64,000 nt of DNA, taken from positions 52,027,676 through 52,091,675 of the forward strand of contig CM049316.1 in the NCBI GenBank assembly GCA_026874595.1, in the 5' to 3' direction. Numbering within the stretch: position 1 is the stretch's first letter; each line of letters begins with the position of its first letter. Of the stretch, positions 9,796 to 21,765 are shown piece by piece. The notes below the pieces were generated by a model. It was given only the letters and a program-made list of their open reading frames with translations, searched no databases and was not told the DNA's origin. Source of the stretch: Sipunculus nudus. Taxonomy: Eukaryota; Annelida; Sipuncula; Golfingiida; Sipunculidae. The translations under genes were made by a program, and so were the position numbers.

Positions 9796-12700
9796 TTGTA
9801 TGACAGTACACAGCTTCATTTGGTCTGTATGAGAGTACTCTGCTTCATTTTCTTTGTATCACAGTACACGGCTTCATTTGGTTTGTATGACAGTACACAG
9901 CTTCATTTGGTCTGTATGAGAGTACTCAGCTTCATTTTATTTGTATCACAGTACACGGCTTTATTTGGTTTATATGACAGTACTCAGCTTCATTTGGTTC
10001 GTATGAGAGTACTCAGCTTCATTTTATTTGTATCACAGTACACGGCTTTATTTGGTTTGTATGACAGTACACAGCTTCATTTGGTCTGTATGAGAGTACT
10101 CAGCTTCATTTTATTTGTATCACAGTACACGGCTTCATTTGGTTTGTATGACAGTACACAGCTTCATTTGGTATGTATGAGAGTATTCAGCTTCATTTTA
10201 TTTGTATCACAGTACACGGCTTCATTTGGTTTATATGACAGTACTCAGATTCATTTGGTCTGTATGAGAGTATTCAGCTTCATTTTATTTGTATCACAGT
10301 ACACGGCTTTATTTGGAATATATGACAGTACTCAGCTTCATTTGGTCTGTATGAGAGTATTCAGCTTCATTTTATTTGTATCACAGTACACGGCTTCATT
10401 TGGTTTATATGACAGTACTCAGCTTCATTTGGTCTGTATGAGAGTACTCAGCTTCATTTGGTTTGTATGAGAGTACTCAGCTTCATTTTATTTGTATCAC
10501 AATACACGGCTTCATTTGGTTTGTATGACAGTACACAGCTTCATTTGGTCTGTATGAGAGTATTCAGCTTCATTTTATTTGTTTCACAGTACACGGCTTT
10601 ATTTGGTTTGTATGACAGTACTCAGCTTCATTTGGTCTGTATGAGAGTACTCAGCTTCATTTTATTTGTATCACAGTACACAGTTCCATTTGGTTTGTAT
10701 GAGAGTACTCAGCTTCATTTGGTTTGTATGAGAGTACTCAGCTTCATTTTATTTGTATCACAATACACGGCTTCATTTGGTTTGTATGACAGTACACAGC
10801 TTCATTTGGTCTATATGAGAGTATTCAGCTTCATTTTATTTGTATCACAGTACACGGCTTTATTTGGTTTGTATGAGAGTATTCAGCTTCATTTTATTTG
10901 TATCACAGTACACGGCTTCATTTGGTTTATATGACAGTACTCAGATTCATTTGGTCTGTATGAGAGTATTCAGCTTCATTTTATTTGTATCACAGTACAC
11001 GGCTTTATTTGGAATATATGACAGTACTCAGCTTCAGTTGGTCTGTATGAGAGTATTCAGCTTCATTTTATTTGTATCACAGTACACGGCTTCATTTGGT
11101 TTATATGACAGTACTCAGCTTCATTTGGTCTGTATGAGAGTACTCAGCTTCATTTGGTTTGTATGAGAGTACTCAGCTTCATTTTATTTGTATCACAATA
11201 CACGGCTTCATTTGGTTTGTATGACAGTACACAGTTTCATTTGGTCTGTATGAGAGTATTCAGCTTCATTTTATTTGTTTCACAGTACACGGCTTTATTT
11301 GGTTTGTATGACAGTACTCAGCTTCATTTGGTCTGTATGAGAGTACTCAGCTTCATTTTATTTGTATCACAGTACACAGTTCCATTTGGTTTGTATGAGA
11401 GTACTCAGCTTCATTTGGTTTGTATGAGAGTACTCAGCTTCATTTTATTTGTATCACAGTACACGGCTTTATTTGGTTTATATGACAGTACTCAGCTTCA
11501 TTTGGTTCGTATGAGAGTACTCAGCTTCATTTTATTTGTATCACAGTACACGGCTTTATTTGGTTTGTATGACAGTACACAGCTTCATTTGGTCTGTATG
11601 AGAGTACTCAGCTTCATTTTATTTGTATCACAGTACACGGCTTCATTTGGTTTGTATGACAGTACACAGCTTCATTTGGTCTGTATGAGAGTATTCAGCT
11701 TCATTTTATTTGTATCACAGTACACGGCTTCATTTGGTTTATATGACAGTACTCAGATTCATTTGGTCTGTATGAGAGTATTCAGCTTCATTTTATTTGT
11801 ATCACAGTACACGGCTTTATTTGGAATATATGACAGTACTCAGCTTCATTTGGTCTGTATGAGAGTATTCAGCTTCATTTTATTTGTATCACAGTACACG
11901 GCTTCATTTGGTTTATATGACAGTACTCAGCTTCATTTGGTCTGTATGAGAGTACTCAGCTTCATTTGGTTTGTATGAGAGTACTCAGCTTCATTTTATT
12001 TGTATCACAATACACGGCTTCATTTGGTTTGTATGACAGTACACAGCTTCATTTGGTCTTAATGAGAGTATTCAGCTTCATTTTATTTGTTTCACAGTAC
12101 ACGGCTCTATTTGGTTTGTATGACAGTACTCAGCTTCATTTGGTCTGTATGAGAGTACTCAGCTTCATTTTATTTGTATCACAGTACACAGTTCCATTTG
12201 GTTTGTATGAGAGTACTCAGCTTCATTTGGTTTGTATGAGAGTACTCAGCTTCATTTTATTTGTATCACAATACACGGCTTCATTTGGTTTGTATGACAG
12301 TACACAGCTTCATTTGGTCTGTATGAGAGTATTCAGCTTCATTTTTTTGTATCACAGTACACGGCTTCATTTGGTTTGTATGACAGTACACAGCTTCATT
12401 TGGTCTGTATGAGAGTATTCAGCTTCATTTTATTTGTATCACAGTACACGGCTTCATTTGGTTTGTATGACACTACACAGCTTCATTTGGTCTGTATGAG
12501 AGTATTCAGCTCCATTTTATTTGTATCACAGTACACGGCTTCATTTGGTTTGTATGACAGTACACAGCTTCATTTGGTCTGTATGTGGGTATTCAGCTTC
12601 ATTTTATTTGTATCACAGTACACGGCTTTATTTGGTTTGTATGACAGTACTCAGCTTCATTTGGTCTGTATGAGAGTACTCAGCTTCATTTTATTTGTAT

Positions 12701-15700
12701 TACAGTACACGGCTTTATTTGGTTTATATGACAGTACTCAGTTTCATTTGGTCTGTATGAGAGTATTCAGCTTCATTTTATTTGTATCACAGTACACGGC
12801 TTTATTTGGTTTGTATGACAGTACTCAGTTTCATTTGGTCTGTATGAGAGTATTCAGCTTCATTTTATTTGTATCACAGTACACGGCTTTATTTGGTTTA
12901 TATGACAGTACTCAGTTTCATTTGGTCTGTATGAGAGTATTCAGCTTCATTTTATTTGTATCACAGTACACGGCTTCATTTGGTTTGTATGACAGTACAC
13001 AGCTTCATTTGGTCTGTAAGAGAGTACTCAGCTTCATTTTATTTGTATCACAGTACACGGCTTCATCTGGTTTGTATGACAGTACACAGCTTCATTTGGT
13101 CTGTAAGAGAGTATTCAGCTTCATTTTATTTGTATCACAGTACACGGCTTCATTTGGTTTGTATGACAGTACACAGCTTCATTTGGTCTGTATGAGAGTA
13201 TTCAGCTTCATTTTATTTGTATCACAGTACACGGCTTTATTTGGTTTGTATGACAGTACACAGCTTCATTTGGTCTGTAAGAGAGTACTCAGCTTCATTT
13301 TATTTGTATCACAGTACACGGCTTTATTTGGTTTGTATGACAGTACACAGCTTCATTTGGTCTGTATGAGAGTATTCAGCTTCATTTTATTTGTATCACA
13401 GTACACGGCTTCATTTGGTTTATATGACAGTACTCAGCTTCATTTGGTCTGTATGTGGGTATTCAGCTTCATTTTATTTGTATCACAGTACATGGCTTCA
13501 TTTGGTTTGTATTACAGTACACAGCTTCATTTGGTCTGTATGAGAGTATTCAGCTTCATTTTATTTGTATCACAGTACACGGCTTCATTTGGTTTGTATG
13601 ACAGTACACAGCTTCATTTGGTCTGTATGAGAGTACTCAGCTTCATTTTATTTGTATCACAGTACACGGCTTCATTTGGTTTGTATGACAGTACACAGCT
13701 TCATTTGGTCTGTATGAGAGTACTCAGCTTCATTTTTTTGTATCACAGTACACGGCTTCATTTGGTTTGTATGACAGTACACAGCTTCATTTGGTCTGTA
13801 TGAGAGTATTCAGCTTCATTTTATTTGTATCAAAGTACACGGCTTCATTTGGTTTGTATGACACTACACAGCTTCATTTGGTCTGTATGAGAGTATTCAG
13901 CTCCATTTTATTTGTATCACAGTACACGGCTTCATTTGGTTCGATGACAGTACACAGCTTCATTTGGTCTGTATGTGGGTATTCAGCTTCATTTTATTTG
14001 TATCACAGTACACGGCTTTATTTGGTTTGTATGACAGTACTCAGCTTCATTTGGTCTGTATGAGAGTACTCAGCTTCATTTTATTTGTATCACAGTACAC
14101 GGCTTTATTTGGTTTATATGACAGTACTCAGTTTCATTTGGTCTGTATGAGAGTATTCAGCTTCATTTTATTTGTACCACAGTACACGGCTTCATTTGGT
14201 TTATATGACAGTACTCAGCTTCATTTGGTCTGTATGAGAGTACTCAGCTTCATTTTATTTGTATCACAGTACACGGCTTCATTTGGTTTGTATGACAGTA
14301 CTCAGCTTCATTTGGTCTGTATTAGAGTACTCAGCTTCATTTTATTTGTATCACAGTACACGGCTTCATTTGGTTTGTATGACAGAACACAGCTCCATTT
14401 CGTCTGTGAGAGAGTACTCAGCTTCATTTTATTTGTATCACAGTACACGGCTTCATTTGGTTTGTATGACAGTACACAGCTTCATTTGGTCTGTATGAGA
14501 GTATTCAGCTTCATTTTATTTGTATCACAGTACACGGCTTCATTTGGTTTGTATGACAGTACACAGCTTCATTTGGTCTGTAAGAGCGTACTCAGCTTCA
14601 TTTTATTTGTATCACAGTACACGGCTTCATTTGGTTTGTATGACAGTACACAGCTTCATTTGGTCTGTATGAGAGTATTCAGCTTCATTTTATTTGTATC
14701 ACAGTACACGGCTTCATTTGGTTTGTATGACAGTACACAGCTTCATTTGGTCTGTAAGAGAGTACTCAGCTTCATTTTATTTGTATCACAGTACACGGCT
14801 TCATCTGGTTTGTATGACAGTACACAGCTTCATTTGGTCTGTAAGAGAGTATTCAGCTTCATTTTATTTGTATCACAGTACACGGCTTCATTTGGTTTGT
14901 ATGACAGTACACAGCTTCATTTGGTCTGTATGAGAGTACTCAGCTTCATTTTATTTGTATCACAGTACACGGCTTTATTTGGTTTGTATGACAGTACACA
15001 GCTTCATTTGGTCTGTATGAGAGTATTCAGCTTCATTTTATTTGTATCACAGTACACGGCTTCATTTGGTTTGTATGACAGTACATAGCTTCATTTGGTC
15101 TGTATTAGAGTACTCAGCTTCATTTTATTTTTATCACAGTTCACGGCTTCATTTGGTTTGTATGACAGAACACAGCTCCATTTGGTCTGTAAGAGAGTAC
15201 TCAGCTTCATTTTATTTGTATCACAGTACACGGCTTCATTTGGTTTGTATGACAGTACACAGCTTCATTTGGTCTGTATGAGAGTATTCAGCTTCATTTT
15301 ATTTGTATCACAGTACACGGCTTCATTTGGTTTGTATGACAGTACACAGCTTCATTTGGTCTGTATGAGAGTATTCAGCTTCATTTTATTTGTATCACAG
15401 TACACGGCTTCATTTGGTTTGTATGACAGTACACAGCTTCATTTGGTCTGTAAGAGAGTACTCAGCTTCATTTTATTTGTATCACAGTACACGGCTTTAT
15501 TTGGTTTGTATGACAGTACACAGCTTCATTTGGTCTGTATGAGAGTATTCAGCTTCATTTTATTTGTATCACAGTACACGGCTTCATTTGGTTTATATGA
15601 CAGTACTCACCTTCATTTGGTCTGTATGTGGGTATTCAGCTTCATTTTATTTGTATCACAGTACACGGCTTCATTTGGTTTGTATTACAGTACACAGCTT

Positions 15701-17389
15701 CATTTGGTCTGTATGAGAGTATTCAGCTTCATTTTATTTGTATGACAGTAAACGGCTTCATTTGGTTTGTATGACAGTACACAGCTTCATTTGGTCTGTA
15801 TGAGAGTACTCAGCTTCATTTTATTTGTATCACAGTACACGGCTTTATTTGGTTTATATGACAGTACTCAGCTTCATTTGGTTCGTATGAGAGAACTCAG
15901 CTTTATTTTATTTGTATCACAGTACACGGCTTCATTTGGTTTGTATGACAGTACACAGCTTCATTTGGTCTGTATGAGAGTATTCAGCTTCATTTTATTT
16001 GTATCACAGTACACGGCTTCATTTGGTTTGTATGACAGTACACAGCTTCATTTGGTCTGTATGAGAGTATTCAGCTTCATTTTATTTGTATCACAGTACA
16101 CGGCTTCATTTGGTTTGTATGACAGTACACAGCTTCATTTGGTCTGTATGAGAGTATTCACCTTCATTTTATTTGTATCACAGTACACGGCTTCATTTGG
16201 TTTGTATGAGAGTACTCAGCTTCATTTGGTCTGTATGAGAGTACTCAGCTTCATTTTTTTGTATCACAGTACACGGCTTCATTTGGTTTGTATGACTATA
16301 CACAGCTTCATTTGGTCTGTATGAGAGTACTCAGCTTCATTTTTTTGTATCACAGTACACGGCTTCATTTGGTTTGTATGACAGTACACAGCTTCATTTG
16401 GTTTGTATGAGAGTATTCAGCTTCATTTTATTTGTATCACAGTACACGGCTTCATTTGGTTTGTATGACAGTACACAGCTTCATTTGGTCTGTATGAGAG
16501 TATTCAGCTCCATTTTATTTGTATCACAGTACACGGCTTCATTTGGTTTGTATGACAGTACACAGCTTCATTTGGTCTGTATGTGGGTATTCAGCTTCAT
16601 TTTATTTGTATCACAGTACACGGCTTTATTTGGTTTGTATGACAGTACTCAGCTTCATTTGGTCTGTATGAGAGTACTCAGCTTCATTTTATTTGTATCA
16701 CAGTACACGGCTTCATTTGGTTTGTATGACAGTACACAGCTTCATTTGGTCTGTATGAGAGTATTCAGCTTCATTTTATTTGTATCACAGTACACGGCTT
16801 CATTTGGTTTATATGACAGTACTCAGCTTCATTTGGTCTGTATGAGAGTATTCAGCTTCATTTTATTTGTATCACAGTACACGGCTTTATTTGGTTTGTA
16901 TGACAGTACTCAGCTTCATTTGGTCTGTATGAGAGTATTCAGCTTCATTTTATTTGTATCACAGTACACGGCTTCATTTGGTTTGTATGACAGTACACAG
17001 CTTCATTTGGTCTGTATGAGAGTATTCAGCTTCATTTTTATTTGTATCACAGTACACGGCTTCATTTGGTTTATATGACAGTACTCAGCTTCTTTTGGTC
17101 TGTATGAGAGTACTCAGCTTCATTTTATTTGTATCACAGTACACGGCTTCATTTGGTTTATATGACAGTACTCAGCTTCATTTGGTCTGTATGAGATTAT
17201 TCAGCTTCATTTTATTTGTATCACAGTACACAGCTTCATTTGGTTTGTATCACAGTACTCAGCTTCATTTGGTTTGTATGAGAATACTCAGCTCCATTTG
17301 GTTTGTATGAGAGTACTCAGCTTAATTTGGTTTGTATGAGAGTACTCAGCTTCATTTTATTTGTATGACAGTACACGGCTTCATTTGGT
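9796..17389 (+). repeat. Left-domain large unit, copy 2 (7,594 bp)
   Basis: Tandem copy of 1418-9795 with a 783-bp in-register deletion. A one-base deletion at about 13941 (GGTTCGATGAC where other copies have GGTTTGTATGAC) is seen only here and changes the offset from 7,595 to 7,594. Copies 2 and 3 share a B monomer reading ACTCTGCTTC (near 9836 and 17430) that copy 1 lacks, so copy 3 derives from copy 2 or the two were homogenised. No gene is seen; the open frames inside are repeat by-products. Confidence 0.87.
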
Positions 17390-20300
17390 TTGTATGACAG
17401 TACACAGCTTCATTTGGTCTGTATGAGAGTACTCTGCTTCATTTTCTTTGTATCACAGTACACGGCTTCATTTGGTTTGTATGACAGTACACAGCTTCAT
17501 TTGGTCTGTATGAGAGTACTCAGCTTCATTTTATTTGTATCACAGTACACGGCTTTATTTGGTTTATATGACAGTACTCAGCTTCATTTGGTTCGTATGA
17601 GAGTACTCAGCTTCATTTTATTTGTATCACAGTACACGGCTTTATTTGGTTTGTATGACAGTACACAGCTTCATTTGGTCTGTATGAGAGTACTCAGCTT
17701 CATTTTATTTGTATCACAGTACACGGCTTCATTTGGTTTGTATGACAGTACACAGCTTCATTTGGTATGTATGAGAGTATTCAGCTTCATTTTATTTGTA
17801 TCACAGTACACGGCTTCATTTGGTTTATATGACAGTACTCAGATTCATTTGGTCTGTATGAGAGTATTCAGCTTCATTTTATTTGTATCACAGTACACGG
17901 CTTTATTTGGAATATATGACAGTACTCAGCTTCATTTGGTCTGTATGAGAGTATTCAGCTTCATTTTATTTGTATCACAGTACACGGCTTCATTTGGTTT
18001 ATATGACAGTACTCAGCTTCATTTGGTCTGTATGAGAGTACTCAGCTTCATTTGGTTTGTATGAGAGTACTCAGCTTCATTTTATTTGTATCACAATACA
18101 CGGCTTCATTTGGTTTGTATGACAGTACACAGCTTCATTTGGTCTGTATGAGAGTATTCAGCTTCATTTTATTTGTTTCACAGTACACGGCTTTATTTGG
18201 TTTGTATGACAGTACTCAGCTTCATTTGGTCTGTATGAGAGTACTCAGCTTCATTTTATTTGTATCACAGTACACAGTTCCATTTGGTTTGTATGAGAGT
18301 ACTCAGCTTCATTTGGTTTGTATGAGAGTACTCAGCTTCATTTTATTTGTATCACAATACACGGCTTCATTTGGTTTGTATGACAGTACACAGCTTCATT
18401 TGGTCTATATGAGAGTATTCAGCTTCATTTTTTTGTATCACAGTACACGGCTTCATTTGGTTTGTATGACAGTACACAGCTTCATTTGGTCTGTATGAGA
18501 GTATTCAGCTTCATTTTATTTGTATCACAGTACACGGCTTCATTTGGTTTGTATGACACTACACAGCTTCATTTGGTCTGTATGAGAGTATTCAGCTCCA
18601 TTTTATTTGTATCACAGTACACGGCTTCATTTGGTTTGTATGACAGTACACAGCTTCATTTGGTCTGTATGTGGGTATTCAGCTTCATTTTATTTGTATC
18701 ACAGTACACGGCTTTATTTGGTTTGTATGACAGTACTCAGCTTCATTTGGTCTGTATGAGAGTACTCAGCTTCATTTTATTTGTATCACAGTACACGGCT
18801 TTATTTGGTTTATATGACAGTACTCAGTTTCATATGGTCTGTATGAGAGTATTCAGCTTCATTTTATTTGTATCACAGTACACGGCTTTATTTGGTTTAT
18901 ATGACAGTACTCAGTTTCATTTGGTCTGTATGAGAGTATTCAGCTTCATTTTATTTGTATCACAGTACACGGCTTCATTTGGTTTATATGACAGTACTCA
19001 GCTTCATTTGGTCTGTATGAGAGTACTCAGCTTCATTTTATTTGTATCACAGTACACGGCTTCATTTGGTTTGTATGACAGTACTCAGCTTCATTTGGTC
19101 TGTATTAGAGTACTCAGCTTAATTTTATTTGTATCACAGTACACGGCTTCATTTGGTTTGTATGACAGAACACAGCTCCATTTGGTCTGTAAGAGAGTAC
19201 TCAGCTTCATTTTATTTGTATCACAGTACACGGCTTCATTTGGTTTGTATGACAGTACACAGCTTCATTTGGTCTGTATGAGAGTATTCAGCTTCATTTT
19301 ATTTGTATCACAGTACACGGCTTCATTTGGTTTGTATGACAGTACACAGCTTCATTTGGTCTGTAAGAGAGTACTCAGCTTCATTTTATTTGTATCACAG
19401 TACACGGCTTCATTTGGTTTGTATGACAGTACACAGCTTCATTTGGTCTGTAAGAGAGTACTCAGCTTCATTTTATTTGTATCACAGTACACGGCTTCAT
19501 TTGGTTTGTATGACAGTACACAGCTTCATTTGGTCTGTATGAGAGTATTCAGCTTCATTTTATTTGTATCACAGTACACGGCTTCATTTGGTTTATATGA
19601 CAGTACTCAGCTTCATTTGGTCTGTATGAGAGTATTCAGCTTCATTTTATTTGTATCACAGTACACGGCTTTATTTGGTTTGTATGACAGTACTCAGTTT
19701 CATTTGGTCTGTATGAGAGTATTCAGCTTCATTTTATTTGTATCACAGTACACGGCTTTATTTGGTTTGTATGACAGTACTCAGTTTCATTTGGTCTGTA
19801 TGAGAGTATTCAGCTTCATTTTATTTGTATCACAGTACACGGCTTCATTTGGTTTGTATGACAGTACACAGCTTCATTTGGTCTGTAAGAGAGTACTCAG
19901 CTTCATTTTATTTGTATCACAGTACACGGCTTCATCTGGTTTGTATGACAGTACACAGCTTCATTTGGTCTGTAAAAGAGTACTCAGCTTCATTTTATTT
20001 GTATCACAGTACACGGCTTCATCTGGTTTGTATGACAGTACACAGCTTCATTTGGTCTGTAAGAGAGTATTCAGCTTCATTTTATTTGTATCACAGTACA
20101 CGGCTTCATTTGGTTTGTATGACAGTACACAGCTTCATTTGGTCTGTATGAGAGTATTCAGCTTCATTTTATTTGTATCACAGTACACGGCTTTATTTGG
20201 TTTGTATGACAGTACACAGCTTCATTTGGTCTGTAAGAGAGTACTCAGCTTCATTTTATTTGTATCACAGTACACGGCTTTATTTGGTTTGTATGACAGT

Positions 20301-21765
20301 ACACAGCTTCATTTGGTCTGTATGAGAGTATTCAGCTTCATTTTATTTGTATCACAGTACACGGCTTCATTTGGTTTATATGACAGTACTCAGCTTCATT
20401 TGGTCTGTATGTGGGTATTCAGCTTCATTTTATTTGTATCACAGTACACGGCTTCATTTGGTTTGTATTACAGTACACAGCTTCATTTGGTCTGTATGAG
20501 AGTATTCAGCTTCATTTTATTTGTATCACAGTACACGGCTTTATTTGGTTTGTATGACAGTACACAGCTTCATTTGGTCTGTAAGAGAGTACTCAGCTTC
20601 ATTTTATTTGTATCACAGTACACGGCTTTATTTGGTTTGTATGACAGTACACAGCTTCATTTGGTCTGTATGAGAGTATTCAGCTTCATTTTATTTGTAT
20701 CACAGTACACGGCTTCATTTGGTTTATATGACAGTACTCACCTTCATTTGGTCTGTATGTGGGTATTTAGCTTCATTTTATTTGTATCACAGTACACGGC
20801 TTCATTTGGTTTGTATTACAGTACACAGCTTCATTTGGTCTGTATGAGAGTATTCAGCTTCATTTTATTTGTATCACAGTACACGGCTTCATTTGGTTTG
20901 TATGACAGTACACAGCTTCATTTGGTCTGTATGAGAGTACTCAGCTTCATTTTATTTGTATCACAGTACACGGCTTTATTTGGTTTATATGACAGTACTC
21001 AGCTTCATTTGGTTCGTATCAGAGAACTCAGCTTTATTTTATTTGTATCACAGTACACGGCTTCATTTGGTTTGTATGACAGTACACAGCTTCATTTGGT
21101 CTGTATGAGAGTATTCAGCTTCATTTTATTTGTATCACAGTACACGGCTTCATTTGGTTTGTATGACAGTACACACCTTCATTTGGTCTGTATGAGAGTA
21201 TTCAGCTTCATTTTATTTGTATCACAGTACACGGCTTCATTTGGTTTGTATGACAGTACACAGCTTCATTTGGTCTGTATGAGAGTATTCACCTTCATTT
21301 TATTTGTATCACAGTACACGGCTTCATTTGGTTTGTATGAGAGTACTCAGCTTCATTTGGTCTGTATGAGAGTACTCAGCTTCATTTTTTTGTATCACAG
21401 TACACGGCTTCATTTGGTTTGTATGACTATACACAGCTTCATTTGGTCTGTATGAGAGTACTCAGCTTCATTTTTTTGTATCACAGTACACGGCTTCATT
21501 TGGTTTGTATGACAGTACACAGCTTCATTTGGTCTGTATGAGAGTATTCAGCTTCATTTTATTTGTATCACAGTACACGGCTTCATTTGGTTTGTATGAC
21601 AGTACACAGCTTCATTTGGTCTGTATGAGAGTACTCAGCTTCATTTTATTTGTATCACAGTACACGGCTTCATTTGGTTTGTATGACAGTACACAGCTTC
21701 ATTTGGTCTGTATGAGAGTATTCAGCTTCATTTTATTTGTATCACAGTACACGGCTTTATTTGGT
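17390..21765 (+). repeat. Left-domain large unit, copy 3 (rearranged)
   Basis: Begins like 9796 and follows it to about 18.4 kb. It then jumps, relative to copy 2, over 1,508 bp (exactly 52 monomers) and continues like 12340 onward. Farther right it combines features of copy 1 (the TAAGAGAG-rich stretch near 4.7-5.7 kb) and of the ends of copies 1 and 2 (near 8.2-8.7 and 15.8-16.3 kb). No 28-bp monomer interrupts it between about 18.46 and 21.37 kb, which explains the longest open frame in the window. The right boundary is approximate. Confidence 0.75.
18462..21455 (+). other. 997-codon repeat-derived open frame, judged non-coding
   Basis: The longest open frame in the window, about 34 copies of a 29-residue unit (87 bp), each with blocks such as LYDSTQLHLVC and SFILFVSQYTA. 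I do not annotate it as a gene. The other forward frames give almost the same peptide, because a 29-bp monomer shifts the frame at each step. Homologous frames elsewhere are cut at different points by one-base indels. Common variants change amino acids freely (V-L/V-F, A-S-F/A-L-F, M-R/K-R). I see no promoter, flanking exon or unique terminus. Similar frames are at 3998-6208 and 12376-13803. Confidence 0.85.
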
